From contig DVLO01000021.1 in the NCBI GenBank assembly GCA_018715495.1, forward strand, positions 1 through 32,629: a DNA stretch of 32,629 nt. Reading direction: 5' to 3'. Positions 16,190 to 24,199 of the stretch are shown here, piece by piece (the first letter of the stretch is position 1; each line of letters opens with the position of its first letter). A program made the position numbers and the translations under genes. The notes under the pieces were generated by a model that was given only the letters and a program-made list of their open reading frames with translations, made no database searches and was not told the origin of the DNA. This DNA comes from Candidatus Limihabitans stercoravium (GTDB lineage: Bacteria; Bacillota; Clostridia; Christensenellales; CAG-314).

Positions 16190-16359
16190 AAGTGCGAAAT
16201 TTGTTCCATTTTTTACATTTTTGTGGTACAATGTTTCCAAACAGGTGCAAAATTGCAGTTGTTCGGAAAGGTTGTATCTTCATTGCCAATTGGGGCAGTA
16301 GATTTACTTTCAGGCGGTGGGTGTTCGAGCGCCATTTCGCCAATGTTTCGGGAGTCATC

Positions 16360-16839
16360 ATGCTAAACAAACGCAACGCATTTACATTGTACGAATTGAT
16401 CATTGCCATTGCTCTGCTTGCGGTAGTGGCAGGTGTTGTGCTGTCCTTTGTTTCTTTCCTTGGTGATTACACTTCAAGAAACGAAGTGATGGTGGAGCAA
16501 AACAATCAGACATTGGCACTTCGCAGGGAGGTTGACAAGTGGTTTAGTTACTTCGACACTGCGGACACGGAATTTCCATTGGGTGGTACTGATGTAGTAG
16601 CCACCGCAACCTACCAAGGCATTGACTACAACATTCGAATGTCCGAAGTGGACGGAAATTTAAAGGTACAGTTTAGTTACCCCGAAGGTACTGTTGACGT
16701 GACGGCAACGTTGCTGGACAGCATTGTTGTGGCAACGTACGGCACAACGGTTCCCAACCCAATGGGTGACAGTGTACGTTTTGTAATCAACTGCAAGGTT
16801 TCGGGCAATCAATTTGTTTGTCAGTTAGTATTTAAGTGA
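16360..16839 (+). CDS. Minor pseudopilin
   Basis: A 159-residue prepilin-like protein with leader MLNKRN, predicted cleavage A7/F8, Glu at +5 (FTLYE) and a hydrophobic helix (IIAIALLAVVAGVVLSFVSF). The remaining 125 residues have a helical stretch and then beta-strands ending INCKVSGNQFVCQLVF, where two cysteines near the C-terminus could form a disulfide. Size and position suggest a minor pilin of the GspJ/ComGF kind that helps initiate the fibre, but similarity is not strong enough for a specific name. ATG 16360 is preceded by GGGAG 5 bases upstream; long in-frame upstream sequence is non-coding in character. It starts the tight operon that runs through to pilB with gaps of 10 bases or less. 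Confidence 0.7.
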   Translation: MLNKRNAFTLYELIIAIALLAVVAGVVLSFVSFLGDYTSRNEVMVEQNNQTLALRREVDKWFSYFDTADTEFPLGGTDVVATATYQGIDYNIRMSEVDGNLKVQFSYPEGTVDVTATLLDSIVVATYGTTVPNPMGDSVRFVINCKVSGNQFVCQLVFK

Positions 16840-16847
16840 GGTTTTTT

Positions 16848-18194
16848 ATGGGATTGTTCAAGTCTTCTTCAACGGATTTTTCAGTAAGCAGTCGTCAGAT
16901 TCCCCCTTCCAAACGTGGCAAGAACGTTGTCATCGGCTTTGACACCGTAAACAAGCAGGTTCGTATTCTTGCATTGAAGGGATTGGACTGGAACAGTGGC
17001 GCTTTGGAATGTTTCGACTACAACGGTCAATTTCTTTCGGACGAGTTTCTGGCGGAATTTGCCGACATTCTGTCGCGTTATCTCAAGTTGACGTCACTAG
17101 GCGGTGCTAACGTCTATTTGGCATTGCCCGACAACTGTGTTGCAATGGATGACATATCCTTGCCTGCTCTTTCCAAACGCAAGTTGCAGGAAACACTTGC
17201 TACGGAACTGCAAAAGTTCTACAAGAGTTACAAGGACTTGCAATTCAGAAGTATGGTTGCCTCATCCAACAAGCAAAATGTCGTGTACTGCATGACAATT
17301 GTACGCAAGCAGTATCTTTCCAACATGTACTCGGCATTGTCCGCCAAGAGAATCAACCCCAAGTTTACTTCCTTTACATCCAACTGTACTGTAAACTGTG
17401 CACTGCAATTCAAGTCATCGTTGCGCAAGAAGAACTTCATTTTGCTTGACGTCAAGGAAGATCGCACCAACATTGCCTACGTCTTAAAGGGACACACGGC
17501 AAGTTTTGCACAGGTGATGTTGGGCACACAGCATCTTTCCGACAAGGAAGTGTTGCAGGAAAACACTCTTTACGACCACGACGTTGCCGACCTTGCAATC
17601 TTGAATGCCAAGGAACGTGCCAAGATGAGGGCATTGACGGTAGACGTTGACGAAAATCAGATTGTTTCGGCGGAAGGCGATCTCAACAACATGGAACAAG
17701 CATTGTCTGTTTACGACACCGTAACGCAGGTTCTTTCGGACAATCCGCATGCCGAAGCCAACACGGTTCAGCAGGCGGTGAGCGAAATTGTAAACCCCGA
17801 TGGCGAGCAAGACGAGGAAGAAACGGAAGAACTTCAACCCGTTCAACCCGTCAAGAAACAGAAGGTATTTGTGCGTAAGCAACCCAAGAAACTGCCCAAG
17901 TTTATGTTGCGTCCCACCCCCGAAACGGCGGAGGGCATTGTGTACGAAAACTTCCGCATGATAATGAAGTGGGCATTGCTGTACAAATCCAAGCTGGAAA
18001 GAATTGAATCGTTGCCTCGTATCGACAGTGTTGTTGTCAACATCGACAGCAATCTGCAATTTGTCGTCGACATGGCTAACAAGGAAAACTTCAATACTTT
18101 CGAATTACTGACATTGCCTCAACCGGTTTCTCGCAACATGGATCTGGTGGGCGCATTGTTCACAGGTATGTTCAACAAACATTGTAATTTGTAA
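16848..18194 (+). CDS. Divergent PilM-like pilus assembly protein
   Basis: A 448-residue protein that resembles the actin-like PilM family, the cytoplasmic scaffold of type IV pilus assembly. The N-terminal strand VVIGFDTVNKQVRILAL (27-43) matches the first phosphate motif, and the block ALPDNCVAMDDISLPALSK with LQETLATELQKF matches the PilM SHS2-like subdomain. FILLDVKEDRTNIAYV (D201) corresponds to the second phosphate motif. An acidic then basic linker (about 318-350, EQDEEETEEL then KKQKVFVRKQPKK) interrupts the C-terminal half, and the expected glycine-rich adenosine motif reads VVVNIDSNLQFV (395-406). Nucleotide binding may therefore be lost. ATG 16848 follows GAGG by 6 bases; the upstream GTG at 16836 overlaps the previous stop. 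Confidence 0.65.
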   Translation: MGLFKSSSTDFSVSSRQIPPSKRGKNVVIGFDTVNKQVRILALKGLDWNSGALECFDYNGQFLSDEFLAEFADILSRYLKLTSLGGANVYLALPDNCVAMDDISLPALSKRKLQETLATELQKFYKSYKDLQFRSMVASSNKQNVVYCMTIVRKQYLSNMYSALSAKRINPKFTSFTSNCTVNCALQFKSSLRKKNFILLDVKEDRTNIAYVLKGHTASFAQVMLGTQHLSDKEVLQENTLYDHDVADLAILNAKERAKMRALTVDVDENQIVSAEGDLNNMEQALSVYDTVTQVLSDNPHAEANTVQQAVSEIVNPDGEQDEEETEELQPVQPVKKQKVFVRKQPKKLPKFMLRPTPETAEGIVYENFRMIMKWALLYKSKLERIESLPRIDSVVVNIDSNLQFVVDMANKENFNTFELLTLPQPVSRNMDLVGALFTGMFNKHCNL

Positions 18195-18197
18195 ACC

Positions 18198-18650
18198 ATG
18201 AAAAACAATCTCAACAAAGCATTTTCCCTTGCGGAAATCATAGTGTCGATGGCGCTTGTCGTGATGTTGTCGGTGGTGGGATTTCTTGCCTGCACCGTCA
18301 GTGTTCGCATGACGGACAACCGCAATCAGCACATTTCGGCTTGGTCCGTTGCCTACTCGGCGGTGGACTGCCTTCGTGTTGCCGTAAATCAAGGCGGGGA
18401 TGTAATTTCTCAACTTGACGAAGATTTGGTCAATCTGGTGGGAAGTAATTTTGTTGAAAATCTCGAAAACACCACAGGTATTTCCAAGACCACTACGGAA
18501 AACGGCACAATCTACATCTATCGCACCGACAAGTACACAATGAACATCAATGTGGAAACTAGTGCGGAAGTGGGCTCGCCATATAGCTACACAATTGACG
18601 CCTACACCGACGGCGGTTACAAGTTGGTGGACATCAAGGGGGTAGTGTGA
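18198..18650 (+). CDS. Minor pseudopilin
   Basis: A 150-residue prepilin-like protein with leader MKNNLNK, predicted cleavage A8/F9, Glu at +5 (FSLAE) and a hydrophobic helix (IIVSMALVVMLSVVGFLACTV). The globular part has a helix with YSAVDCLRVAV, then several beta-strands. The layout is like minor pilins of the PilV/GspI group, but I cannot assign it firmly. It starts 3 bases after the PilM-like stop with no obvious ribosome binding site, so translation is probably coupled. Its stop overlaps the start of the next pseudopilin (TGATG). Confidence 0.7.
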   Translation: MKNNLNKAFSLAEIIVSMALVVMLSVVGFLACTVSVRMTDNRNQHISAWSVAYSAVDCLRVAVNQGGDVISQLDEDLVNLVGSNFVENLENTTGISKTTTENGTIYIYRTDKYTMNINVETSAEVGSPYSYTIDAYTDGGYKLVDIKGVV

Positions 18651-19045
18651 TGTACAGCAAGAAAGGTCTTACAATCGAATACGTCATGCTGATGATGGTT
18701 GTCGTTGCGCTGTTTGTGGTGGTGATACTGTTTGCTGTGGGTCGTGGCACTACAATTGCCAACGGCTACCGCACCTACGTTGAACGAAAAGCATTTCTCG
18801 ACGACGTGGGACAAACCTACATCGACAATTTCAACGGCTCGGACATTGACAGTGTGGACAGTTTGCTGACGGAAAAACTCGACGGCAACTCCTACGGACT
18901 GCAATTTTCGACAACTTTCGACAATTCTACCAACATCGATACATTGCAAGTCACTTCACAAAGCGGATCGGTACTGCTCTGGGTGGAAATCCTGTCCGAC
19001 GGCACCGTTGTCAGGTATTCCTACGGTTCGGTGGGGGTGGCATGA
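18650..19045 (+). CDS. Minor pseudopilin with atypical signal
   Basis: A 131-residue protein with leader MYSKKG, then LTIEYVMLMMVVVALFVVVI and a globular region of about 95 residues. It differs from the other prepilins here: Gly, not Ala, precedes the predicted cleavage (G6/L7), and the glutamate is at +4, giving a GLTIEY motif that recalls the EY of Flp pilins. The start at 18650 overlaps the previous stop by one base and follows AAGGGGGT (18636-18643); a GTG at 18647 would add one residue. Its stop overlaps the ATG of the peptidase gene. It is likely a minor pilin or pilus-base protein of the same complex. Confidence 0.65.
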   Translation: MYSKKGLTIEYVMLMMVVVALFVVVILFAVGRGTTIANGYRTYVERKAFLDDVGQTYIDNFNGSDIDSVDSLLTEKLDGNSYGLQFSTTFDNSTNIDTLQVTSQSGSVLLWVEILSDGTVVRYSYGSVGVA

Positions 19046-19830
19046 TGTTTCAATTTGTCACAACCTCTTTCATGTTCGCACTGTTGGGTGTGTGCGTGGG
19101 CAGTTTCTTGAATGTCGTTGCCTACCGCCTTCCGCTTGGAATGAGTCTTGCCAATCCACCTTCGCACTGCACAAGCTGTAACCACAAGTTGAGCTGGCTG
19201 GACAACATTCCGCTGTTCAGTTACTTGTTTCTTCGCGGACGTTGCAGATACTGTCACCAAAAGTACTCGTCAAGGTACTTCTGGGTGGAACTCATGAACG
19301 GTCTTTTGTGGCTGTGCTGTGCCTTTAGATTTTGGCAAAATTTGTTCTGGTGTTCGGTGGCGTCTCTTGCGTTGTCTGTTTTGCTCACAATGACACTGTG
19401 CGATTTCGACAACCTGTTCATTCCCGACAGTCTGCAGGTGGCTCTTGCTGTAGTTGCAGTCTTGGGCGCTTTTGCCGACCCGTCAGTGGGAATTGTGGAC
19501 AGACTGTGGGGTCTTCTCGGTACTTCTGCATTCTTTGTTGCATTCTACCAACTTGCTTTCGTCATGTTCGGTAGGGAAGGCATGGGATTTGCCGATGTCA
19601 AATTGATGTCTTTGCTGGGATTTCTGCTAGGGTGGAAGGGCGCTGTCGTTGCCGTGATAGTGGGTGTCTTTGTCGCTCTTGTGGATATCGCAAGACAATC
19701 CTTTACCGTCACAAGAAATAGTTTCTCTAAACCGGAGTACCCATTCGCTCCTTACCTCGCAATGGGCGGTGCAGTTGCGCTGTTTTTCACCAATGACATT
19801 GTAGGGTGGTATCTCGCAATGTTCTTTTAG
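19042..19830 (+). CDS. pilD: Prepilin peptidase / N-methyltransferase
   Basis: Cleaves prepilin leaders at the membrane and usually methylates the new N-terminus. The 262-residue polytopic protein has an N-terminal GSFLNVVAYRLP helix, a cytoplasmic domain with two CxxC pairs (C43/C46 and C68/C71) typical of the bifunctional enzyme, and then several membrane helices. The aspartyl protease sites are in LCDFDNLFIPD (D121/D123) and GMGFADVKLM (D185). Both catalytic motifs are intact. The gene overlaps the preceding pseudopilin stop as ATGATG; either ATG (19042 or 19045) could be the start. As the only peptidase in the window it presumably processes all six prepilins, five of which have Ala at -1 rather than Gly. 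Confidence 0.92.
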   Translation: MMFQFVTTSFMFALLGVCVGSFLNVVAYRLPLGMSLANPPSHCTSCNHKLSWLDNIPLFSYLFLRGRCRYCHQKYSSRYFWVELMNGLLWLCCAFRFWQNLFWCSVASLALSVLLTMTLCDFDNLFIPDSLQVALAVVAVLGAFADPSVGIVDRLWGLLGTSAFFVAFYQLAFVMFGREGMGFADVKLMSLLGFLLGWKGAVVAVIVGVFVALVDIARQSFTVTRNSFSKPEYPFAPYLAMGGAVALFFTNDIVGWYLAMFF

Positions 19831-19839
19831 GAGGGTTCT

Positions 19840-21051
19840 GTGAAAAAGTTTAAGTACACAGCTGTCAATCTTCAACGCAAAAAAGTGACAGGTATCTTTC
19901 TTGCCGAAGACGAACAGGAACTAGCAATGCGTCTTGCCGAACAAAATTTGTACTTGGTAAAAGCCAAACAAATTACTCAAACTACGGCAAGCACCTTTTT
20001 CTCCACAACGGGCAAGGTTAGTGCAAATGAACTTGCAACCTTCTGCCGTCAGTTTGCAATCATGTTCAACACGGGTATTTCCATCGTCGATTCGTTGGAG
20101 ATACTGAAAAACCAATCCTACTCGGGTTTGCTGAAAAAGACTCTGGAATTTTTGCACGAAGACGTCAAGGCAGGTCAATTGCTGTCGCAGGCATTGGAAA
20201 AACACAAGAAGATTTTTCCACGTTTCTTGTTGTCAATGATTTACGTAGGCGAAATTTCAGGTGCGTTGGACAAGATCTTGATCACTCTTGCCGACTACTT
20301 CGAAACGGATGCTAGTATCAAGAAAAAGACCAAGTCCGCAATGATTTACCCTGTCATATTGATTTTTATGGCAATCGGTATCATTGTGCTGATGGTGGCT
20401 TTCATCATTCCCACCTTCATGGAAGCATTGGGTTCGCTGGATGTCGAGATGCCTCCGTTGACAATCGCTCTGTACAACACTAGTGTGTGGTTCAGGACTA
20501 ATTGGAAGATGTTGTTCTTGGTAATCTTCGCCATTGTGATGTTGTTCATGCTGTGGAAACGTACTGCAAGCGGTAAGGTGGCTTGGGACGGGTTCAAGTT
20601 TAAAGCTCCCATCATCGGCAAGGTTGTAAAGAGTCTTGTTACGGCAAGATTTGCTCGTGCTTTCGGTTTGCTTATCGACGGCGGTCTTGACGTAATCGAT
20701 GCTATGGAAACATCCAAGATCGTCCTTGGTAACAAGTACGTCGAAAAGAAATTCGAACAGGCAATCAACGACGTCAAGCAAGGTTTGAGTATCACCGAAG
20801 CGCTGGACGGCTACAAGATTTTTCCGCCGTTGATCATTCAGATGATCTCGGTTGGTGAGAAGTCCGGTTCGCTTGCCGAAGTGTTGATCAGATCGTGTTC
20901 GTTCTTCGACAATCAGGCGGAAGTTACCATTTCTTCTATGACTACAATCATTCAACCCATCATTCTTGCCATCATCGGTGGCTCGGTTGGGGTGTTGTTC
21001 TACGCTATCTACTCGCCATTGTTGCAGGTTATGGAAAATATCGGGGTGTAA
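19840..21051 (+). CDS. pilC: Type IV pilus inner membrane platform protein PilC/GspF
   Basis: The membrane platform that couples the assembly ATPase to pilin insertion. The 403-residue protein has the family's two repeated cytoplasmic GspF domains (about 65-190 and 265-390). The first repeat contains FCRQFAIMFNTGISIVDSLEIL and FPRFLLSMIYVGEISGALD; the second contains FARAFGLLIDGGLDVIDAM and FPPLIIQMISVGEKSGSL. Three membrane helices follow the expected layout: about 168-195, 222-243 and near the C-terminus (TTIIQPIILAIIGGSVGVLF). GTG 19840 is supported by AGGAGG (19829-19834) 5 bases upstream. It is 9 bases after pilD and 3 bases before pilB, so it is part of the same operon. Length and motifs are normal. 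Confidence 0.93.
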   Translation: MKKFKYTAVNLQRKKVTGIFLAEDEQELAMRLAEQNLYLVKAKQITQTTASTFFSTTGKVSANELATFCRQFAIMFNTGISIVDSLEILKNQSYSGLLKKTLEFLHEDVKAGQLLSQALEKHKKIFPRFLLSMIYVGEISGALDKILITLADYFETDASIKKKTKSAMIYPVILIFMAIGIIVLMVAFIIPTFMEALGSLDVEMPPLTIALYNTSVWFRTNWKMLFLVIFAIVMLFMLWKRTASGKVAWDGFKFKAPIIGKVVKSLVTARFARAFGLLIDGGLDVIDAMETSKIVLGNKYVEKKFEQAINDVKQGLSITEALDGYKIFPPLIIQMISVGEKSGSLAEVLIRSCSFFDNQAEVTISSMTTIIQPIILAIIGGSVGVLFYAIYSPLLQVMENIGV

Positions 21052-21054
21052 ATT

Positions 21055-22746
21055 ATGGATATCAACTACGAATTACTCAATTACTACGCCTACAAAAAAA
21101 TCATCAAGCGTAGGGAAGTTGACCAGATTTACGAGGAATGTAAACGTCTCAATGTTCCCGTTGACACGTACATGCAGGCTAAGGCGTACTGCACCGAGCT
21201 GGAAGCATTGCCCGTGTTGGGCGAGTTCTACTGCTTGCCCTACGTCGAAGTGGGCATGCTGGACATCGACAAGTCTTTGGTGGAAAAGTTCGAGTTCGGC
21301 TTCTTGAAAAAACACAAGTTCTTGCCCGTTTCCATCAACAAGAACGGTGTGTTGCTAGTGGCTGTCGGACGTCCTCTCGACATGCACGCAAGATCGGTAA
21401 TCGCTACGGAATTTACCTGCGACATGGATTTTGTGCTTGTTCCGCCTACACAAATTGACATCTACATCGACTCCATTGTGGCAGTGCTGTCCACAACCAA
21501 GGCGCTGGACGACCTTCAGGACGCAGGCGACAGGGAAGTAATCAATCGTGTTGCAACGGGCGGTGTTGCGGTAATCGACGACGCCGAAGACGTAATCAAC
21601 AATCCGTCAGTTCGACTTGTTGACTCAATCATTCGTGAGGCAATTCCTTTCAAGGCATCGGATATTCACATCGAACCTTTCGAACGCACCGTAAAGGTAA
21701 GATACCGTATCGACGGCGACTTGCAACAACGTGTAGAATTCCCCATCGAATCCTACTCCGCTGTGTGCGCAAGACTGAAGATTTTGTCGGGTATCAACAT
21801 CGCCGAACGTCGTATCCCTCAAGACGGCCGTATCAGTATGTCAATCAACGGCACGGAATACGACTTCCGTGTGTCCACATTGCCTACGGTTTACGGCGAA
21901 AAGTTCGTTATTCGTATTCTGGACAAGACATCATTCAACTTCACTCGTACCGACCTCGGTTTTACAGCTGAAGAAAATCTTGTAATTGACAAGATTCTGG
22001 CACATTCCTACGGTATCGTGTTGCTGACCGGTCCGACAGGTTGCGGTAAGTCCACAACGTTGTACTCTTTCTTGAAGGAAATCAACAAACCTACCGTCAA
22101 CGTCATCACCGTTGAAGACCCCGTCGAATTTACAATGCACGGTATCAATCAGGTTCAGGTAAACACCAAGGCAGACCTTACCTTCGCTAACGCATTGCGC
22201 AGTATCTTGCGTCAAGACCCCGACGTCATCATGGTGGGCGAAATTCGTGACGAAGATACAGCGGAAATTGCAGTAAGATCGGCTATCACAGGTCACCTTG
22301 TGTTCTCGACACTGCACACCAATGACGCACCCGGTGCTATCATCCGTCTTGAAGACATGAAGGTTTCAGACTACCTCGTTGCCGATGCTTTGGTAGGGGT
22401 AATCGCTCAACGTCTTGTAAAACGTCTGTGCCCCGCTTGTAAGAAACGTAGCAAGACCAACGATGCCGAAACCAAGCTGTTGGGATTGTCCGAACCGGTG
22501 ACGGTTCACCGTCCTCAAGGCTGTCAGTTCTGTAACCACACCGGTTACCGTGGCAGAGTAGCAGTGCATGAAATCATGTACATGAGCGAAAGACTGCGTA
22601 GCGCAGTAACACAGGGCAGACCGCTTGACGAATTGCGTGAAATCTCCAAGGAAGAAGGCATGGTCAACTTGTGGGACAGCGGTAAACGTCTTGTAATGAA
22701 CGGTGTTACCGACATTTCCGAACTGATGACACTGTACGACGATTGA
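21055..22746 (+). CDS. pilB: Type IV pilus assembly ATPase PilB/GspE
   Basis: The hexameric ATPase that powers pilin assembly. The 563-residue protein has an N-terminal GspE/PilB domain (about 1-150) and the secretion ATPase core: an SDIHIEP motif, Walker A GPTGCGKST (326-334), an aspartate-box VITVEDPVEF, Walker B DPDVIMVGEIRD (388-399) and a histidine box GHLVFSTLHTNDAP. A zinc-binding tetracysteine motif, CPAC (459-462) and CQFC (490-493), identifies PilB rather than the retraction ATPase PilT. ATG 21055 follows GGGGTG by 6 bases and lies 3 bases after pilC. It is the last gene of the operon, closed by a strong terminator. No PilT homologue is in the window. Confidence 0.95.
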   Translation: MDINYELLNYYAYKKIIKRREVDQIYEECKRLNVPVDTYMQAKAYCTELEALPVLGEFYCLPYVEVGMLDIDKSLVEKFEFGFLKKHKFLPVSINKNGVLLVAVGRPLDMHARSVIATEFTCDMDFVLVPPTQIDIYIDSIVAVLSTTKALDDLQDAGDREVINRVATGGVAVIDDAEDVINNPSVRLVDSIIREAIPFKASDIHIEPFERTVKVRYRIDGDLQQRVEFPIESYSAVCARLKILSGINIAERRIPQDGRISMSINGTEYDFRVSTLPTVYGEKFVIRILDKTSFNFTRTDLGFTAEENLVIDKILAHSYGIVLLTGPTGCGKSTTLYSFLKEINKPTVNVITVEDPVEFTMHGINQVQVNTKADLTFANALRSILRQDPDVIMVGEIRDEDTAEIAVRSAITGHLVFSTLHTNDAPGAIIRLEDMKVSDYLVADALVGVIAQRLVKRLCPACKKRSKTNDAETKLLGLSEPVTVHRPQGCQFCNHTGYRGRVAVHEIMYMSERLRSAVTQGRPLDELREISKEEGMVNLWDSGKRLVMNGVTDISELMTLYDD

Positions 22747-22785
22747 TTTCAAATAAAGGCATTTGAAGTTTTAATTGAAAATTTT

Positions 22786-22825
22786 AGAGCATCCGATTTG
22801 TTCTTGCAATTCGGATGCTCTTTTG
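22786..22825 (+). terminator. Pilus operon terminator
   Basis: AGAGCATCCGATTTG (22786-22800) pairs with CAATTCGGATGCTCT (22807-22821) with a single mismatch, loop TTCTTG, followed by TTTTG. It lies about 40 bases after the pilB stop. Confidence 0.9.
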
Positions 22826-22874
22826 TTTTGGGGTGAATGGGATTTCTAATTGTTTCGGTAGGTGTTGAAAAGGC

Positions 22875-22903
22875 AAAAGACTGCCGACGACGGGCAGTCT
22901 TTT
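22875..22903 (-). terminator. Terminator of the Gfo/Idh gene
   Basis: AAAAGACTGCC (22875-22885) pairs perfectly with GGCAGTCTTTT (22893-22903). Symmetrical A/T ends allow function on both strands; it lies 12 bases past the minus-strand stop. Confidence 0.85.
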
Positions 22904-22915
22904 AGTATGTGGTGT

Positions 22916-24178
22916 TTAGTGTTGTGACAGTACTTCGTCGAGATACTTGTTGACGTCTACGGGAATTCCGTTGTTCAGTCGGCTGGCTTCGGCGGCATAT
23001 GCCATCACATGACTGTGTATGCTGAGGTTGATGTCTGTCTTGCTGTATCCTTCGGCAAATGCCCTGATCAGTCCCGTGTCGCCGCCTCCATGTCCGCCAA
23101 GAGTTTTGGGCAGGCGTATCTTTTGTGGTTTCTTGCCGTAGATGTTGAGATACAGTGCGTTTTTTTCGAAGTTGCCCGTCAACATTCCACGTGTTCCGCG
23201 AACTTGTATTGTGCGGAAACAGTCGTGTGAAAATGCCGTCATTGTAAGGGTACCTTGAACTCCGTTTGCAAATTGCATTGTGACTGTCTGGTAATCCACA
23301 ACGTCATTGTCGCACTTGTAAACGCATCTGCCGAATTGCCCTTCGGCAACGGCTTTCTTGAGTTTTCTGACAGTGGGTGTGCTGTCGGGCACAAGTCGTG
23401 ACATCGGCCATGCGTATTTTCTTAGCAACAGTGGCCACTTTTTAAGCCGTTTGATGTACCACGTTGCGGCATTGTAGGGACAGTCTAACTTGCAGTCGAC
23501 ACATCTGTCAGCGCTGCCTTCGGGTGCTTTTTCCGCCTTGAAGTGGTGCAGTTCGCCCACCGAACTGATTGTATTGCATGGACTAGACAAAATGTAAGTA
23601 GCAAGGTCAAGGTCGTGGCAACACTTTGCAAATATCATTGGGGTGGATTGTGCACTGTTTCGCCAGTCTCCACGTACGTAGCTGTGCGCCTGGTGCCAGT
23701 AACCCACATTTTCCTGCATTTCGATGGCTACAATGTCACCTAGTACGCCGCTGTCTACAATCTGCTTTACCTTGTCGTAGAAGTAGGTGTATCTCAGCAC
23801 GTGACACACTGCAACCTTGCGATTGAGTCGTGTTGCCGTTTCGGCAATTTCGTTGCATTGCTTAAGGTCTGCGGAAATTGGTTTTTCCAGCAGTATGTCG
23901 TACCCTTTGCGCAATGCGGGTAGGGTGTGAGCGTAGTGGTCGCTGTCTTGCGTGCAGACAAACAGCCAGTCGGCAATCTTGTCTCCTTCTATAAACGTGT
24001 TGTAACTGTCGTAAAGACAGTTGTCGGGAAGTTTGTTTTCTTTTTTGGCAAGCTGCAGTTTGTTGACGTCGTTGTCAATTACAGCAACTACACGGGCTTG
24101 TTTCCTGTGAAACAATCGCAGCAGAAGTGCGTACATTCTGCCCCGTCCGCCGTATCCAAGTATTGCCACTGTTTTCAT
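22916..24178 (-). CDS. Gfo/Idh/MocA-family oxidoreductase
   Basis: A 420-residue NAD(P)-dependent oxidoreductase of the Gfo/Idh/MocA family, which acts on sugars and sugar derivatives. The N-terminal Rossmann fold has GYGGRG (8-13), and the catalytic EKP motif is at 98-100. The C-terminal domain carries HDLDL (188-192) and an unusual CVDCKLDCPY segment (C226, C229, C233) with the look of a metal- or structure-stabilising cluster; similar insertions occur in some clostridial members. ATG 24178 follows AGGGG by 7 bases. It is 21 bases downstream of the alpha-galactosidase gene, in one operon, suggesting it modifies a sugar released by that enzyme. The substrate cannot be read from sequence. Confidence 0.85.
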   Translation of the reverse strand: MKTVAILGYGGRGRMYALLLRLFHRKQARVVAVIDNDVNKLQLAKKENKLPDNCLYDSYNTFIEGDKIADWLFVCTQDSDHYAHTLPALRKGYDILLEKPISADLKQCNEIAETATRLNRKVAVCHVLRYTYFYDKVKQIVDSGVLGDIVAIEMQENVGYWHQAHSYVRGDWRNSAQSTPMIFAKCCHDLDLATYILSSPCNTISSVGELHHFKAEKAPEGSADRCVDCKLDCPYNAATWYIKRLKKWPLLLRKYAWPMSRLVPDSTPTVRKLKKAVAEGQFGRCVYKCDNDVVDYQTVTMQFANGVQGTLTMTAFSHDCFRTIQVRGTRGMLTGNFEKNALYLNIYGKKPQKIRLPKTLGGHGGGDTGLIRAFAEGYSKTDINLSIHSHVMAYAAEASRLNNGIPVDVNKYLDEVLSQH

Positions 24179-24199
24179 AGTACGTCCCCTTAAAATCGG

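Larger units (their letters stand above)
15995..16359 (+). other. Intergenic region between small pilin and pseudopilin operon
   Basis: About 365 bases with a terminator at 16019-16053 and a perfect inverted repeat TTTGTACC-AAA-GGTACAAA at 16171-16189. A possible -10 TACAAT (16227-16232) has no good -35. No gene is credible here. Because a terminator precedes, the operon from 16360 either has a promoter here or depends on readthrough. Confidence 0.5.
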
